Below, piece by piece: positions 9,446 through 18,194 of a stretch of 64,000 bases of DNA. The DNA is from Schaalia turicensis ACS-279-V-Col4. GTDB taxonomy: Bacteria > Actinomycetota > Actinomycetes > Actinomycetales > Actinomycetaceae. The translations under genes were made by a program, and so were the position numbers. The stretch's first letter is position 1, and every line of letters starts with the position of its first letter. The notes beneath the pieces are model-generated. The model saw only the letters and a program-made list of their open reading frames with translations. It was not told the origin of the DNA and ran no database searches. The DNA lies in contig NZ_JH815208.1 of NCBI RefSeq assembly GCF_000296505.1, forward strand, positions 443,003 to 507,002, read 5' to 3'.

Positions 9446-9976
9446 CTATTGCCCCTGATAGAGAAGATCAAGGGCCAGAGAAACGATGCGACGCTCATTC
9501 GGGTAAGCGAGCTGGTGAGGAAGATCTTTCAAACGAACCCATGCGGCAGCTTCCGCTTCATGATCAGGGTCATTTTCAACCGTGATTTCGCCCGAAACGT
9601 ACTGCATCAGGTAGTGGTGAACGACCTTATGAACCCGGCGTTCATTGCCTGAGAACCAGTAGTCGATGCTGGTCAGGTGAGTCAGAATCTGGCCGTGGAT
9701 ACCGGTCTCTTCCGCTACTTCACGAAGAGCTGCCTGCTCGGCCGTTTCCCCGGGTTCAATGTGCCCCTTCGGAAGACACCATTCGATGCGACCCGAACGA
9801 TTCCTTCTGGCAATCAACGCGGCGTAGGGAATTCCATCCACAACGTCAATGACGATGCCACCGGCCGACGTTTCGGATGAAACGGGAAGATGCGATGTTG
9901 ACGAATGAAGCTGGCGCGTATGACGAATCGGGGGTCGTGGGACCCCCTGTCTGTGATTCGTCGGACGCATAGGCAT
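9446..9976 (-). CDS. NUDIX hydrolase (MutT-like)
   Basis: This is a small pyrophosphohydrolase of the NUDIX family, acting on a nucleoside diphosphate linked to another group. The NUDIX box is intact: GHIEPGE, seven residues, then REVAEETGI, all metal-binding glutamates present. It matches in position the mutT4 gene (Rv3908) next to the CCA-adding enzyme, but the substrate cannot be deduced. About 35 N-terminal residues, rich in Pro, Arg and His, precede the fold and look unstructured. No ribosome-binding site precedes the ATG at 9976; TAAAGT ends six bases upstream, so a leaderless transcript is plausible. It is divergent from cca. Confidence 0.9.
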   Translation of the reverse strand: MPMRPTNHRQGVPRPPIRHTRQLHSSTSHLPVSSETSAGGIVIDVVDGIPYAALIARRNRSGRIEWCLPKGHIEPGETAEQAALREVAEETGIHGQILTHLTSIDYWFSGNERRVHKVVHHYLMQYVSGEITVENDPDHEAEAAAWVRLKDLPHQLAYPNERRIVSLALDLLYQGQ

Positions 9977-10100
9977 ACGTCCACTTTAGTTGTCCGATGG
10001 CAACGTTTTGTGACAGACCGCCCTTGTGTGCAGACTCGTCACCAGATTCACGCGCTTCTTAATGGCAGTTTCCCGCCAAAACGTGGCACGCTTAGGGGTG

Positions 10101-11750
10101 ATGAGTGAAAAGACGACACTTTCGAATCAGCCTAACTCGCGCCCTCACGCACGTGTATATGCGGATATCTCTGCTCGCGATATTCCATCGCTGATGGTGA
10201 ATGCTCGAAATGCCTTCGCCAATTTGCCATCGGAGATTCTTGAGCTTGGACGCGTTTTTGAAGATGCAGGAGAAGAGATCGCCCTAGTCGGCGGTCCGGT
10301 TCGCGATGCCTTTCTGGGTGTGGACCCGCATGATTTTGACCTGACAACGTCTGCGCGCCCAGATAAGACCGAAGAACTTCTGGCCATGTGGGGCGACGGC
10401 GTATGGGATATCGGCAAGGAATTCGGAACGATCGGTGGACGCCGTAAGAATGTGGTCGTCGAGGTCACCACGTATCGTACGGATTCGTACGAGGTCGGTT
10501 CACGCAAACCAGAAGTTGCCTTTGGGGACACTCTGGAAGGCGACCTGACCCGTCGTGACTTCACCGTGAATGCGATGGCGATGCGTCTGCCGTCCATGAC
10601 GCTTGTTGACCCGCACAACGGTTTGGAAGACCTCGCGGCCTCGCGCCTGCGTACGCCGGTGACAGCTGAGCAGTCCTTTGATGATGACCCGCTCCGCATC
10701 ATGCGCGCTGCGCGTTTCAGCGCTCAACTAGGTATCGACGTTGACATGGATGTCATGGATGCGATGGAAATAATGGCGTCCCGTCTTGAAATCGTGTCAG
10801 CAGAACGAATTTGCGCCGAACTGCAACGTCTGATCATTTCTCACTGGCCTAGGCGTGGCCTCGAATTGATGGTTCACACGGGAGTTGCCAAGATTGTCCT
10901 GCCGGAACTCGCCGCGCTGGTGGAAACTGTGGATGAGCACAACCGCCACAAGGACGTCTACGAGCACACTCTGACCGTCCTCGACCAGGCGATCGCGTTG
11001 GAGACCGGCCCGGATGGTCCAGTGCCCGGCCCCGACTTCATCCTCCGATTCGCGGCGTTGATGCACGATGTGGGCAAGCCCGATACGCGCGTTTTCGAGA
11101 AGAACGGGACCGTCTCGTTCCACCATCACGAAATCGTGGGTGCGAAGATGACGCGTAAGCGTATGCGCGCTCTGAAGTTCGACAAGGCGACAACCCAGGC
11201 GGTTGAAAAGCTCGTGTCTCTTCACCTGCGTTTCCACGGGTACGGGGAAGTAGCCTGGAGCGATTCGGCAGTTCGTCGCTATGTTACTGACGCGGGTGAC
11301 CAGCTTGAACGTCTTCATCGTCTGACTCGCGCTGACTGCACAACGCGTAATCGTCGTAAGGCAATGATGCTGTCAAGCGCCTACGACGATCTGGAAAACC
11401 GTATCGTTGCTCTGCGCGAGCAGGAAGAGTTGGACGCGATCCGCCCGGACTTGGATGGTGACCAGATTATGGAAATCCTGGGATTGCGTCCGTCACGTGC
11501 GGTCAAGCTCGCGCGCGACTATCTGATGGAGTTGCGTCTGGAGAACGGCCCGATGGGTGAAGAGGCGGCAAAGGCAGCTTTGCTCGACTGGTGGTCTTCG
11601 GAAGAAATCCGCGAGATTGCAGCGGAATATCAGGCTCAGCAGGCGCACTGGGAGTCGCTTGTTGCGCAAAAGCGAGCAAAGAAAGCTGCTGCGAAAGCGA
11701 AGCGACAATCTGAGTTGGCAGATGAGACAGTGCCAACATCAGCGGATTAA
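10101..11750 (+). CDS. cca: CCA tRNA nucleotidyltransferase
   Basis: This enzyme adds or repairs the 3'-CCA end of tRNAs. The class II nucleotidyltransferase head carries LVGGPVRDAFLG (about residues 60-71) and the metal-binding HDFDLTT, followed by RRDFTVNAMA. A central HD domain contains FAALMHDVGKP (about 316-326), which can give phosphohydrolase activity. The C-terminus is a Lys/Ala-rich tail (KKAAAKAKRQ). The ATG at 10101 is preceded by AGGGGTG. An in-frame ATG at 10026 would add residues without conserved features. The gene is divergent from the NUDIX gene, the normal actinobacterial arrangement (pcnA/mutT4). Confidence 0.94.
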   Translation: MSEKTTLSNQPNSRPHARVYADISARDIPSLMVNARNAFANLPSEILELGRVFEDAGEEIALVGGPVRDAFLGVDPHDFDLTTSARPDKTEELLAMWGDGVWDIGKEFGTIGGRRKNVVVEVTTYRTDSYEVGSRKPEVAFGDTLEGDLTRRDFTVNAMAMRLPSMTLVDPHNGLEDLAASRLRTPVTAEQSFDDDPLRIMRAARFSAQLGIDVDMDVMDAMEIMASRLEIVSAERICAELQRLIISHWPRRGLELMVHTGVAKIVLPELAALVETVDEHNRHKDVYEHTLTVLDQAIALETGPDGPVPGPDFILRFAALMHDVGKPDTRVFEKNGTVSFHHHEIVGAKMTRKRMRALKFDKATTQAVEKLVSLHLRFHGYGEVAWSDSAVRRYVTDAGDQLERLHRLTRADCTTRNRRKAMMLSSAYDDLENRIVALREQEELDAIRPDLDGDQIMEILGLRPSRAVKLARDYLMELRLENGPMGEEAAKAALLDWWSSEEIREIAAEYQAQQAHWESLVAQKRAKKAAAKAKRQSELADETVPTSAD

Positions 11751-11998
11751 GTTTCGCCCTAGTTGCTGTTTGAGTGTGCGAACTACGAGGTCTTAACTGC
11801 ATCTCTTCACTGTGCAACCTCGGCCCAAAAGCTCAGGGATTCCATCTTCCATGTGACGGGGGCAATCACCTTTCTTGTTGGGCGCGAATTATCTCGCGTG
11901 AGACTCAAGATGATTCGGTTGTCCCCGTCACTCTTCACGCAGATTCTCAGGTTTTCTGCCTAGGCTGGTGGTAGAACTGTCCGACGAAAGGCTCAACC

Positions 11999-14422
11999 GT
12001 GGCACAATCCACCGGTCATAACCCGGGCTCACCTCTGCCGAAGCGCGCTGATTATGCGCGTCAGCGTCGCGCCGCGCAGGAAGTGGCCGACCGTGAAGCG
12101 GTAGCGAAGGCCCGTAAGCGTCAGTCGCAGCCACCCAAGCAGGCGCCTCAACCGCCTCAGCGTCGTTCGGTGGGCGCGCAGGCGAGCCAGGGGTATTTTG
12201 CTCCGGTCACTTCTGCCACCGCCCGCCCGGCTTCTGCGTCTTCGGCTTCCGCTCAGTCACGAGGCCAGTCAACCAAATCAAAACCCGTGGCGAAGAAGAA
12301 GTCCGGGTGGGGTCGACGCATTGGCCTGACCATTGTTTTCGCGTTCTTGCTGTCGGTGATTGCTGGCGCGAGCCTGTTCCTTTACATGTATTCACGTGCG
12401 ACGATTCCTGCCGCATCTGACTTGGCGCTCGCTCAAAAGACGAGCATCTACTATTCGGATGGCACGACCAAGCTCGGTGATCTTGGTGAAGTGAACCGCG
12501 AGATCATTGATACGACCACGCTTCCTGACTATGTCGGCAAGGCAATTGTCGCGTCGGAAGACCGGACCTTCTACACCAATTCGGGCGTTGATTTGAAGGG
12601 TATTGCTCGCGCCCTGTTCAACAACGTCACAACGGGTTCACGTCAGGGTGGTTCAACGCTGACTCAGCAGTACGTTGAGCGCTACTACACGGGCGAAACC
12701 ACCTCGTACAAAGGTAAAGCAAAAGAAGCGGTCCTGGCGATCAAGATCAATCGTGAACAGTCCAAGGACGAAATCCTGGCAAACTACATGAATACGATCT
12801 ACTTTGGTCGTGGCGCATACGGTATTGAAGCGGCAGCAAAGGCTTACTACGGTCATTCGGCTGCTGAAATGACGTTAAGTGAAGCAGCAATGATTGCGGG
12901 CATTATCCCAGCGCCTTCCGCGTGGGATCCTGCAGTTGATGCAGACCAGGCGAAGACTCGCTGGGAGCGCGTGCTCAACCTCATGGTCGAAGATGGCTGG
13001 ATTTCGCAGGCGGAAGCTGATGAGGCAACCTTCCCTGAAACCATCGACCCCGCAACTTTGGAGACTGAATCAATGAGTGGTCCCAACGGCTATCTGATTC
13101 AGCAGGTGAAGGAAGAACTGCTCGCCACGGGCGCTTTCACGGAGGAAAGCCTCGACGAGGGTGGCTTGAAGATTACCTCCACCATCGATCAGACGAAGCA
13201 GGATCAGGCGGTTGCAGCCGCTCAGACGATGTCGTCGGTCAGTGGTTGGGATCCGGCGACAATGCACGTTGCCCTGTCGTCCATTGACCCTGCAACGGGT
13301 GAGATTGTTGCTGAATTTGGTGGCGATGACTACTTGGCTCGTCAGCAGAACGCTGTGACGCAGGATATCGCGATGGCCGGCTCCAGCTTCAAACCGTTTG
13401 CGCTCATCGCAAATGCGCGAGCCGGCGGATCTGTCTACGACACATACAGCGGTTCTTCTCCGCAGTCGTTCCCCGGGCTGCCCGAACCCGTTCAAAATAA
13501 TGCGAACGTGTCTTACGGCAAGATCAATCTGATCACTGCAACCGAGTATTCGGTGAACACCTCGTTCGTCGCCTTGAACAAGGATATTGGTCCGGCTTCC
13601 ACGATGCAGGCAGCCATTGATGCTGGTATTCCCGAATCTACGCTCGGCTTGGAATCGAGCCTGCTGAACGTGCTTGGCTTCGCATCACCCCACAATATTG
13701 ATCTAGCAAGTGCGTACGCGACGATCGCCAATGGCGGACAGCGCATGACCCCGCACATCGTTCGTTCCGTGGCTGACTCAGCGGATAACACGATATTTAC
13801 GACGACCGTTGAAGCTCGCCAGGCATTCTCGTCAACCGATGTGTCGGCAATTATGCCGGCTCTTCAGGCCGTGACCGCTTCGGGTGGTACGGCTGAAACG
13901 GTGTCGTCCACTCTGCCAGGTTTTACGACTGCAGGTAAGACGGGCACGTCCAATGACCAGCTTTCAGCCCAGTTCATTGGTTTCGTTCCAGAATTGGTGA
14001 CCGCTGTTTCGATGTATCAGTCGGACGAAGAAGGCAACGCTGTGTCGCTGGCGAATATCGGTGGCTTGGACCAGTTCCACGGCGGTGACTGGCCTGTGAC
14101 CGTGTGGAACACATACATGTCGGCGATTTCGTCGACGCTCAGCCAACAGACCTTCTCTTGGTACGTTGCACCGAAACGCAAGTCGAATCAACAGAACATG
14201 AGCCAGAGTGGTGCGCAAGCTCCTCAGACTGAAACTTCGGAGCACTCGACCACTGAGTCGAATGACACCCAGGGGCAGACCACGGAGCAGACTCCTGCCC
14301 CTGCAACTCCGAGAACCGATCAGCAGAACCAGAACGGGACTGACAATTCCGGACAGAACCAGGGTGGCGGTCAGAACGGTCACAATGGGCAGAATTCTGA
14401 GCAGCCTGCGGATAATCCGTAG
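11999..14422 (+). CDS. Class A penicillin-binding protein (PBP1)
   Basis: This bifunctional peptidoglycan synthase polymerises glycan strands and crosslinks them outside the membrane. A basic, Gln/Pro/Ser-rich cytoplasmic tail of about 100 residues precedes one membrane anchor (IGLTIVFAFLLSVIAG). The glycosyltransferase domain has EDRTFY (about residue 187) and RQGGSTLTQQ. The transpeptidase domain has SSFK (catalytic Ser near 462), SVN (near 518) and KTGTS (near 646). The end is a low-complexity Gln/Asn/Gly/Thr tail of about 75 residues. The start is GTG with GAAAGG eight bases upstream. No PASTA domain is visible. It converges on rplI, with a strong hairpin between. Confidence 0.95.
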   Translation: MAQSTGHNPGSPLPKRADYARQRRAAQEVADREAVAKARKRQSQPPKQAPQPPQRRSVGAQASQGYFAPVTSATARPASASSASAQSRGQSTKSKPVAKKKSGWGRRIGLTIVFAFLLSVIAGASLFLYMYSRATIPAASDLALAQKTSIYYSDGTTKLGDLGEVNREIIDTTTLPDYVGKAIVASEDRTFYTNSGVDLKGIARALFNNVTTGSRQGGSTLTQQYVERYYTGETTSYKGKAKEAVLAIKINREQSKDEILANYMNTIYFGRGAYGIEAAAKAYYGHSAAEMTLSEAAMIAGIIPAPSAWDPAVDADQAKTRWERVLNLMVEDGWISQAEADEATFPETIDPATLETESMSGPNGYLIQQVKEELLATGAFTEESLDEGGLKITSTIDQTKQDQAVAAAQTMSSVSGWDPATMHVALSSIDPATGEIVAEFGGDDYLARQQNAVTQDIAMAGSSFKPFALIANARAGGSVYDTYSGSSPQSFPGLPEPVQNNANVSYGKINLITATEYSVNTSFVALNKDIGPASTMQAAIDAGIPESTLGLESSLLNVLGFASPHNIDLASAYATIANGGQRMTPHIVRSVADSADNTIFTTTVEARQAFSSTDVSAIMPALQAVTASGGTAETVSSTLPGFTTAGKTGTSNDQLSAQFIGFVPELVTAVSMYQSDEEGNAVSLANIGGLDQFHGGDWPVTVWNTYMSAISSTLSQQTFSWYVAPKRKSNQQNMSQSGAQAPQTETSEHSTTESNDTQGQTTEQTPAPATPRTDQQNQNGTDNSGQNQGGGQNGHNGQNSEQPADNP

Positions 14423-14445
14423 TCCAAGCATCTAGCCGGTAAAAC

Positions 14446-14483
14446 AGCGGTGGGGCCCTACCAACTGGTAGGGCCCCACCGCT
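14446..14483. terminator. Strong bidirectional terminator hairpin
   Basis: A perfect 18-bp stem (AGCGGTGGGGCCCTACCA and its complement) with a two-base loop lies between the convergent PBP and rplI genes. On the minus strand it is followed by TGTTTTACC, and it probably serves both directions. Confidence 0.8.
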
Positions 14484-14494
14484 ATGTGCTGGCT

Positions 14495-14526
14495 GTTTAC
14501 TTCACTCACTCAGCGGTCAAGTAAAC
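14495..14526 (-). terminator. Second hairpin downstream of rplI
   Basis: GTTTACTT and AAGTAAAC form an 8-bp inverted repeat with a 16-base loop, just beyond the rplI stop and before the larger terminator. It may help 3'-end formation of the ribosomal operon. Confidence 0.3.
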
Positions 14527-14542
14527 AACCGGCGGATGCCAA

Positions 14543-15001
14543 TCACTCAGCGACAACGCGGACCTTGAGGTTCGCGGAAACTTCCTGGTGGAGGTTCACT
14601 GAGACGGTGTACTGACCAACGGACTTGATCGGGGCTGCGATGATGACACGACGACGATCGATGGTCTTACCGAGCTGTTCCTTGACGGCGTCAGCAATCG
14701 AAGCTGCCGAGACTGCACCGAATAGGCGACCGGACTGGCCGACCTTGCCGGAAACGGTGATGGGCTCTGCTGCCTGAAGGACGTCGCGGAGTTCGCGAGC
14801 ATCGTCGACAGTTGCGATCTCGTGGCGACGACGTGCAGCTGCGATCTGATCGATCTGCGACTGTGCGCCCTTCGTCCACTTGGTCGCGTAACCGCGGGGA
14901 ACAAGGTAGTTGCGTGCGAAGCCAGCCTTGACCTCGACGACCTCGCCTGCGTTGCCAAGGTTGGCAACATCGTGGGTGAGGATGAGCTTAGTGGTAGCCA
15001 T
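14543..15001 (-). CDS. rplI: 50S ribosomal protein L9
   Basis: The 152-residue protein has the L9 N-terminal signature (LTHDVANLGNAGEVVEVKAG, NYLVPRGYA), a central helix and the C-terminal rRNA-binding domain ending VSANLKVRVV. The length is normal for the family. The ATG follows a GGAAGGA site by eight bases. It is the last gene of the minus-strand cluster rpsF-ssb-rpsR-rplI and is followed by two hairpins. Confidence 0.97.
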   Translation of the reverse strand: MATTKLILTHDVANLGNAGEVVEVKAGFARNYLVPRGYATKWTKGAQSQIDQIAAARRRHEIATVDDARELRDVLQAAEPITVSGKVGQSGRLFGAVSAASIADAVKEQLGKTIDRRRVIIAAPIKSVGQYTVSVNLHQEVSANLKVRVVAE

Positions 15002-15021
15002 AATAAGTATCCTTCCCCGAA

Positions 15022-15264
15022 TCAGCGGCCGGTCGACGAGTAGGGCAGAAGCGCCATTTCGCGGGCGTTCTTCACTGCGCGGGCAATGCGACGCTGCTCC
15101 TGGACGGAAACGCCAGTGACGCGACGTGCACGGATCTTGCCACGGTCAGAGATGAACTTACGCAGAAGCGCAGTGTCCTTGTAGTCGATCGATTCGATCT
15201 TGGCCGACTTCAGCGGGTTGGCCTTTTTCTTGATGGGCTTATTGCGAAGTTGAGGCTTCGCCAT
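15022..15264 (-). CDS. rpsR: 30S ribosomal protein S18, cysteine-free form
   Basis: S18 binds S6 on the small-subunit platform. The conserved core ([42 protein letters not shown]) is complete. The N-terminal region that carries zinc-binding cysteines in many S18 proteins has no cysteine here; residues 1-25 are mainly Lys, Pro and Asn, and the whole 80-residue protein is cysteine-free. It is therefore the zinc-independent type. It lies between ssb and rplI, 20 bases from the latter. Whether the genome holds a second, zinc-type copy cannot be seen. Confidence 0.97.
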   Translation of the reverse strand: MAKPQLRNKPIKKKANPLKSAKIESIDYKDTALLRKFISDRGKIRARRVTGVSVQEQRRIARAVKNAREMALLPYSSTGR

Positions 15265-15347
15265 GATGGTCTCCTTGGATCCGGACGGAATGTTCCGCCC
15301 AATTCATGTGATGTCTATGTGTCTGATGTGGGCCCGTGGGCCACCAA

Positions 15348-15884
15348 TCAGAACGGGGGTTCGCCGAACGAGTCACCCTGGGAAGTGCCCCACGGATCAT
15401 CGTTCGCGCCACCCTGAGGTGCGCTGTAGCTGGCTTGGTTCGATACGTATCCGCTACCGGACTGACCGGCGTTACGGTTTCCACCCTGGTATCCGCCACG
15501 TCCTTGGCCGGAGCCGGAACGTTCCTGACGAGTCACCTCGGCGCGGGCCCAACGCAAGGATGGGCCAACTTCTTCGACGCGGAGTTCAACGACGGTGCGC
15601 TGAGCACCCGTACGGTCTTCGAAGTTGCGCTGAACCAGGTTGCCCTGGACGATGACGCGCATGCCCTTACGGAGCGATTCGGAGATGTTCTCTGCGAACT
15701 CGTTCCATGCGGAGCAACGCATGAACAGGGTGTTGCCATCGCGCCACTGACCAGACTTTGAGTCGTACTGGGAGGGCGTTGAAGCAACGGTGAAGTCGAC
15801 AACGGCTTGGCCGCTGTTAGTGAAACGAAGTTCGGGGTCAGCGGTGAGGTTACCGACGATCGTGATCTGGGTATCTCGTGCCAT
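15348..15884 (-). CDS. ssb: Single-stranded DNA-binding protein
   Basis: The OB-fold occupies about residues 5-110 ([53 protein letters not shown]). A Gly/Gln/Asn/Ser-rich linker follows, ending in the acidic-hydrophobic tip GDSFGEPPF that recruits partner proteins, although this tip is less acidic than the common DDDIPF form. The ATG follows AGGAG by six bases. The place between rpsF and rpsR is the conserved one for the main replicative SSB. Confidence 0.96.
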   Translation of the reverse strand: MARDTQITIVGNLTADPELRFTNSGQAVVDFTVASTPSQYDSKSGQWRDGNTLFMRCSAWNEFAENISESLRKGMRVIVQGNLVQRNFEDRTGAQRTVVELRVEEVGPSLRWARAEVTRQERSGSGQGRGGYQGGNRNAGQSGSGYVSNQASYSAPQGGANDDPWGTSQGDSFGEPPF

Positions 15885-15923
15885 GTCAACTCCTAATGAC
15901 GGTGGTGGAAAATCGAACTGAAC

Positions 15924-16214
15924 TCAGTGAGCGTCGGGGCGCTGGAGCTTGGTGCGCAGGATTGTCTCGTCGAGACCCATGCGGCGGTTGAGCTCGAGCG
16001 CGACATCGGGAGTCGTGGTCATGTTAATGACAACGTAGATCCCTTCGGAGCGCTTGAGGATGTCGTATGCAAGACGACGCTTGCCCCAGACGTCAATGTT
16101 CTCGATCGAGCCACCGTTTGCGGTGACGGGTGCGAGGTACTTTTCCATCGTGGGGGCGACGGTGCGCTCATCGATCGAAGGATCGAGGATCACCATCAGT
16201 TCGTAGTTACGCAC
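15924..16214 (-). CDS. rpsF: 30S ribosomal protein S6
   Basis: S6 forms a heterodimer with S18 in the 30S platform. The sequence RNYELMVILDPSIDERTV at the start and RRLAYDILKRSEGIYVV in the middle are typical; the length is about 96 residues. The GTG at 16214 was chosen because it follows a strong AGGAGG, while an upstream in-frame GTG at 16226 overlaps that site. It is the first gene of the cluster, with 224 bases of upstream sequence that contain an inverted repeat (16302-16333). Confidence 0.95.
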   Translation of the reverse strand: MRNYELMVILDPSIDERTVAPTMEKYLAPVTANGGSIENIDVWGKRRLAYDILKRSEGIYVVINMTTTPDVALELNRRMGLDETILRTKLQRPDAH

Positions 16215-16301
16215 TGTTAATCCCACCTCCTGTGGTCTTTGCGGTCACGGACGGTCCGTGACAGGAGGGTAATGCGTGTGCATTTGCGGGTTGCAAACGC
16301 G

Positions 16302-16333
16302 TGGAAAGTCGCTACTGGTGCAACGACTTTCCA
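16302..16333. promoter_or_regulatory. Inverted repeat in the rpsF leader region
   Basis: TGGAAAGTCG and CGACTTTCCA form perfect 10-bp arms with a 12-base loop about 90 bases before rpsF. It may be an mRNA structure for autoregulation or a protein site. No recognised ribosomal leader motif could be confirmed. Confidence 0.35.
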
Positions 16334-16439
16334 AGACTCAAGATTACCGTCAAAATGAGTCCGCGCGCTAGTGGAGTCAGGTAGTGCTGTGTCACTCACT
16401 TCCTGCGATGTGAGTGCTTTACCGGGCCTCGTCAATCAC

Positions 16440-17951
16440 CTATGAGGTAGCTGACATTGAACGCAAGAGCCCGCCTTCGGAAAACCAGGTGCGCCAGATG
16501 TTCGCCGCGAATCGCGCACCCAGGTAGACGAGGGCGTAGGCCAGCCAGACTCCCACGACGATGGTCGACGAGGCAGCGCCCGCCTGCCTGAGGTATTCGA
16601 CAACTCCAAGCGCGGGCAGAAGAATGGCCAGCTGGAGGGGACCCGCAATCGCGAAAAACATGTTGTCACCAGCGCCGAGCAGGACGCCGTCAAGCATGAA
16701 CACCACACCGCAGAATGGGAAACCAAGCACGGACGCGGCCAGTCCCCACTTTGCGAGCTCATGCATCACCGGGTCCGAACCGAATGTCAGGGGAAGCCAA
16801 GGGGACAAGAACGCGATGAGCACGGTCAGGATGAAGCCCACTCCAAGACCCCAGATGGTCAGTACTTTAAGGAGCTCACGGAGTTCGGACGAGGACCCCT
16901 TGCCGACCGCGAACCCAACGAGGGACTGCGAAGCGATTGCTAACGAATCAAGGATGAAAGATGCGAGAGTCCAGATTGTCAGGACCACCTGGTAGGACGC
17001 GACTTCGCTGGCACCAAGATGGGACACCGGCCAGATCGTTGCGAGTCCAGCGACGCGCAGAGCAACACCGCGGACGATCAGTGGGGCGCCTTCAATCGCT
17101 GCGTGCGCGATGCCTGAGGCGTCGGGGCGAAGGGTGATCTTTTCGGCTCGAGCATGCGAATAGAGGATCGCAACATACGCGCTCGCCATGCCGATCAATG
17201 AAACCGAGGTGCCGATACCGGAGCCTGCGACACCCAACTTGAAGCCGTACATCAGCGTCGCGTTCAAGGCGATGTTGACGAGTGTGCCGACAGCGGTGAC
17301 GATCAGCGGTGTGCGCGTGTCCTGAAGGCCACGCAACATTCCGACTACGGCGAATCCGACCAGGGTGCCGATCAGGCTGGGAGCTGACGCGATCAGGTAC
17401 ATGGTCGCCTGATGGGAGACCTCGGGATCTTGGGTCAACAGACCCACAAGGGGCTTCGCGCTGGCAATGAGAGCGACGGTGGAGAGGATGCCTAGCCCCA
17501 GCGCCAAAATCGTGGCGTTCATGCCTTGTGCAAAAGCGTGCGCTCTATCCCCCGAACCGAGCGCCCGAGCTGTTAATGAAGTTGTGGAATACGCCAGAAA
17601 AACGAATAAAACAATGACTGTTTGCAGGATCTGGGAGGCTACGGAAAGCCCTGCGAGCTGCTGTGTTCCCAGGTTTCCCACCATTGCAGAGTCGATGAAA
17701 GTAAATAGGGGTTCGGCGATGAGAGAACCGAGAGCGGGGATTGCTAAAGTGAAGATTTTCCGCGTAATACTGCGGTATTTATGGGGTTGGATCCTGCCGT
17801 TTTTGAAGGGGGTTTCGGCTTTTTGGTCGGATGGTGTGGAGGGTGAAGACAGTGCCGCCGAAGCCTCAAGTTGGGGTTGAGAGTTCGATGAACCTTTGGG
17901 CGTGTCGTCCACTATTTTTCCTTCACTTTGTTTTCCACAATCTGTGCACAT
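16440..17951 (-). CDS. MATE-family efflux transporter
   Basis: This is a multidrug and toxin extrusion transporter exporting cationic compounds by sodium or proton exchange. Twelve or so hydrophobic segments follow a hydrophilic N-terminal tail of about 60 residues. Typical stretches are ALGSLIAEPLFTFIDSAMVG, ASQILQTVIVLFVF and VGMLRGLQDTRTPL. The start is uncertain: the ATG at 17951 lacks a ribosome-binding site, and the frame stays open upstream through the DnaA-box region to 18104. The tail (MCTDCGKQ) is unusual. A copy of a 13-base repeat follows the stop codon directly (16425-16437). The gene is divergent from dnaB. Confidence 0.88.
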   Translation of the reverse strand: MCTDCGKQSEGKIVDDTPKGSSNSQPQLEASAALSSPSTPSDQKAETPFKNGRIQPHKYRSITRKIFTLAIPALGSLIAEPLFTFIDSAMVGNLGTQQLAGLSVASQILQTVIVLFVFLAYSTTSLTARALGSGDRAHAFAQGMNATILALGLGILSTVALIASAKPLVGLLTQDPEVSHQATMYLIASAPSLIGTLVGFAVVGMLRGLQDTRTPLIVTAVGTLVNIALNATLMYGFKLGVAGSGIGTSVSLIGMASAYVAILYSHARAEKITLRPDASGIAHAAIEGAPLIVRGVALRVAGLATIWPVSHLGASEVASYQVVLTIWTLASFILDSLAIASQSLVGFAVGKGSSSELRELLKVLTIWGLGVGFILTVLIAFLSPWLPLTFGSDPVMHELAKWGLAASVLGFPFCGVVFMLDGVLLGAGDNMFFAIAGPLQLAILLPALGVVEYLRQAGAASSTIVVGVWLAYALVYLGARFAANIWRTWFSEGGLLRSMSATS

Positions 17952-18103
17952 ATCTGTGGACAACGTATACCATTGCTTTCGGTAAATCGCGCCGAAAAGA
18001 CTTGTGTAGCATTCTTCAACAAGTAAAACTATCCACATACTGTCCACACCATGCTGTGGATAACACGCTGTATTGTCCACACCTTTTCCGCACGTTATCC
18101 CCA
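17931..18103. promoter_or_regulatory. Cluster of seven DnaA-box-like sites upstream of dnaB
   Basis: Within 173 bp there are seven 9-mers at or near the DnaA-box consensus. They are TTTTCCACA (17931-17939), TTGTCCACA on the minus strand (17955-17963), CTATCCACA (18029-18037), CTGTCCACA (18040-18048), TTATCCACA on the minus strand (18055-18063), TTGTCCACA (18073-18081) and TTATCCCCA (18095-18103). TTGTCCACA is the form favoured by actinobacterial DnaA and TTATCCACA the E. coli form. The cluster lies between the divergent MATE and dnaB genes, partly over the start of the MATE gene. It may control dnaB, titrate DnaA, or belong to an origin-like region. Confidence 0.75.
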
Positions 18104-18194
18104 TTCAAGTTCACCTTGAGAGTGGGCAGAACGTCCATGCGGGGTTATGCTCGCGAGACACCGAAGTATCACGATACTGGCGTAAGGAGAAGCA

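Noticed and set aside
17931..18103. Calling the DnaA-box cluster the chromosomal origin
   Set aside because: No dnaA, dnaN, rpmH or parAB is in the window and skew was not computed; only the cluster itself is reported.
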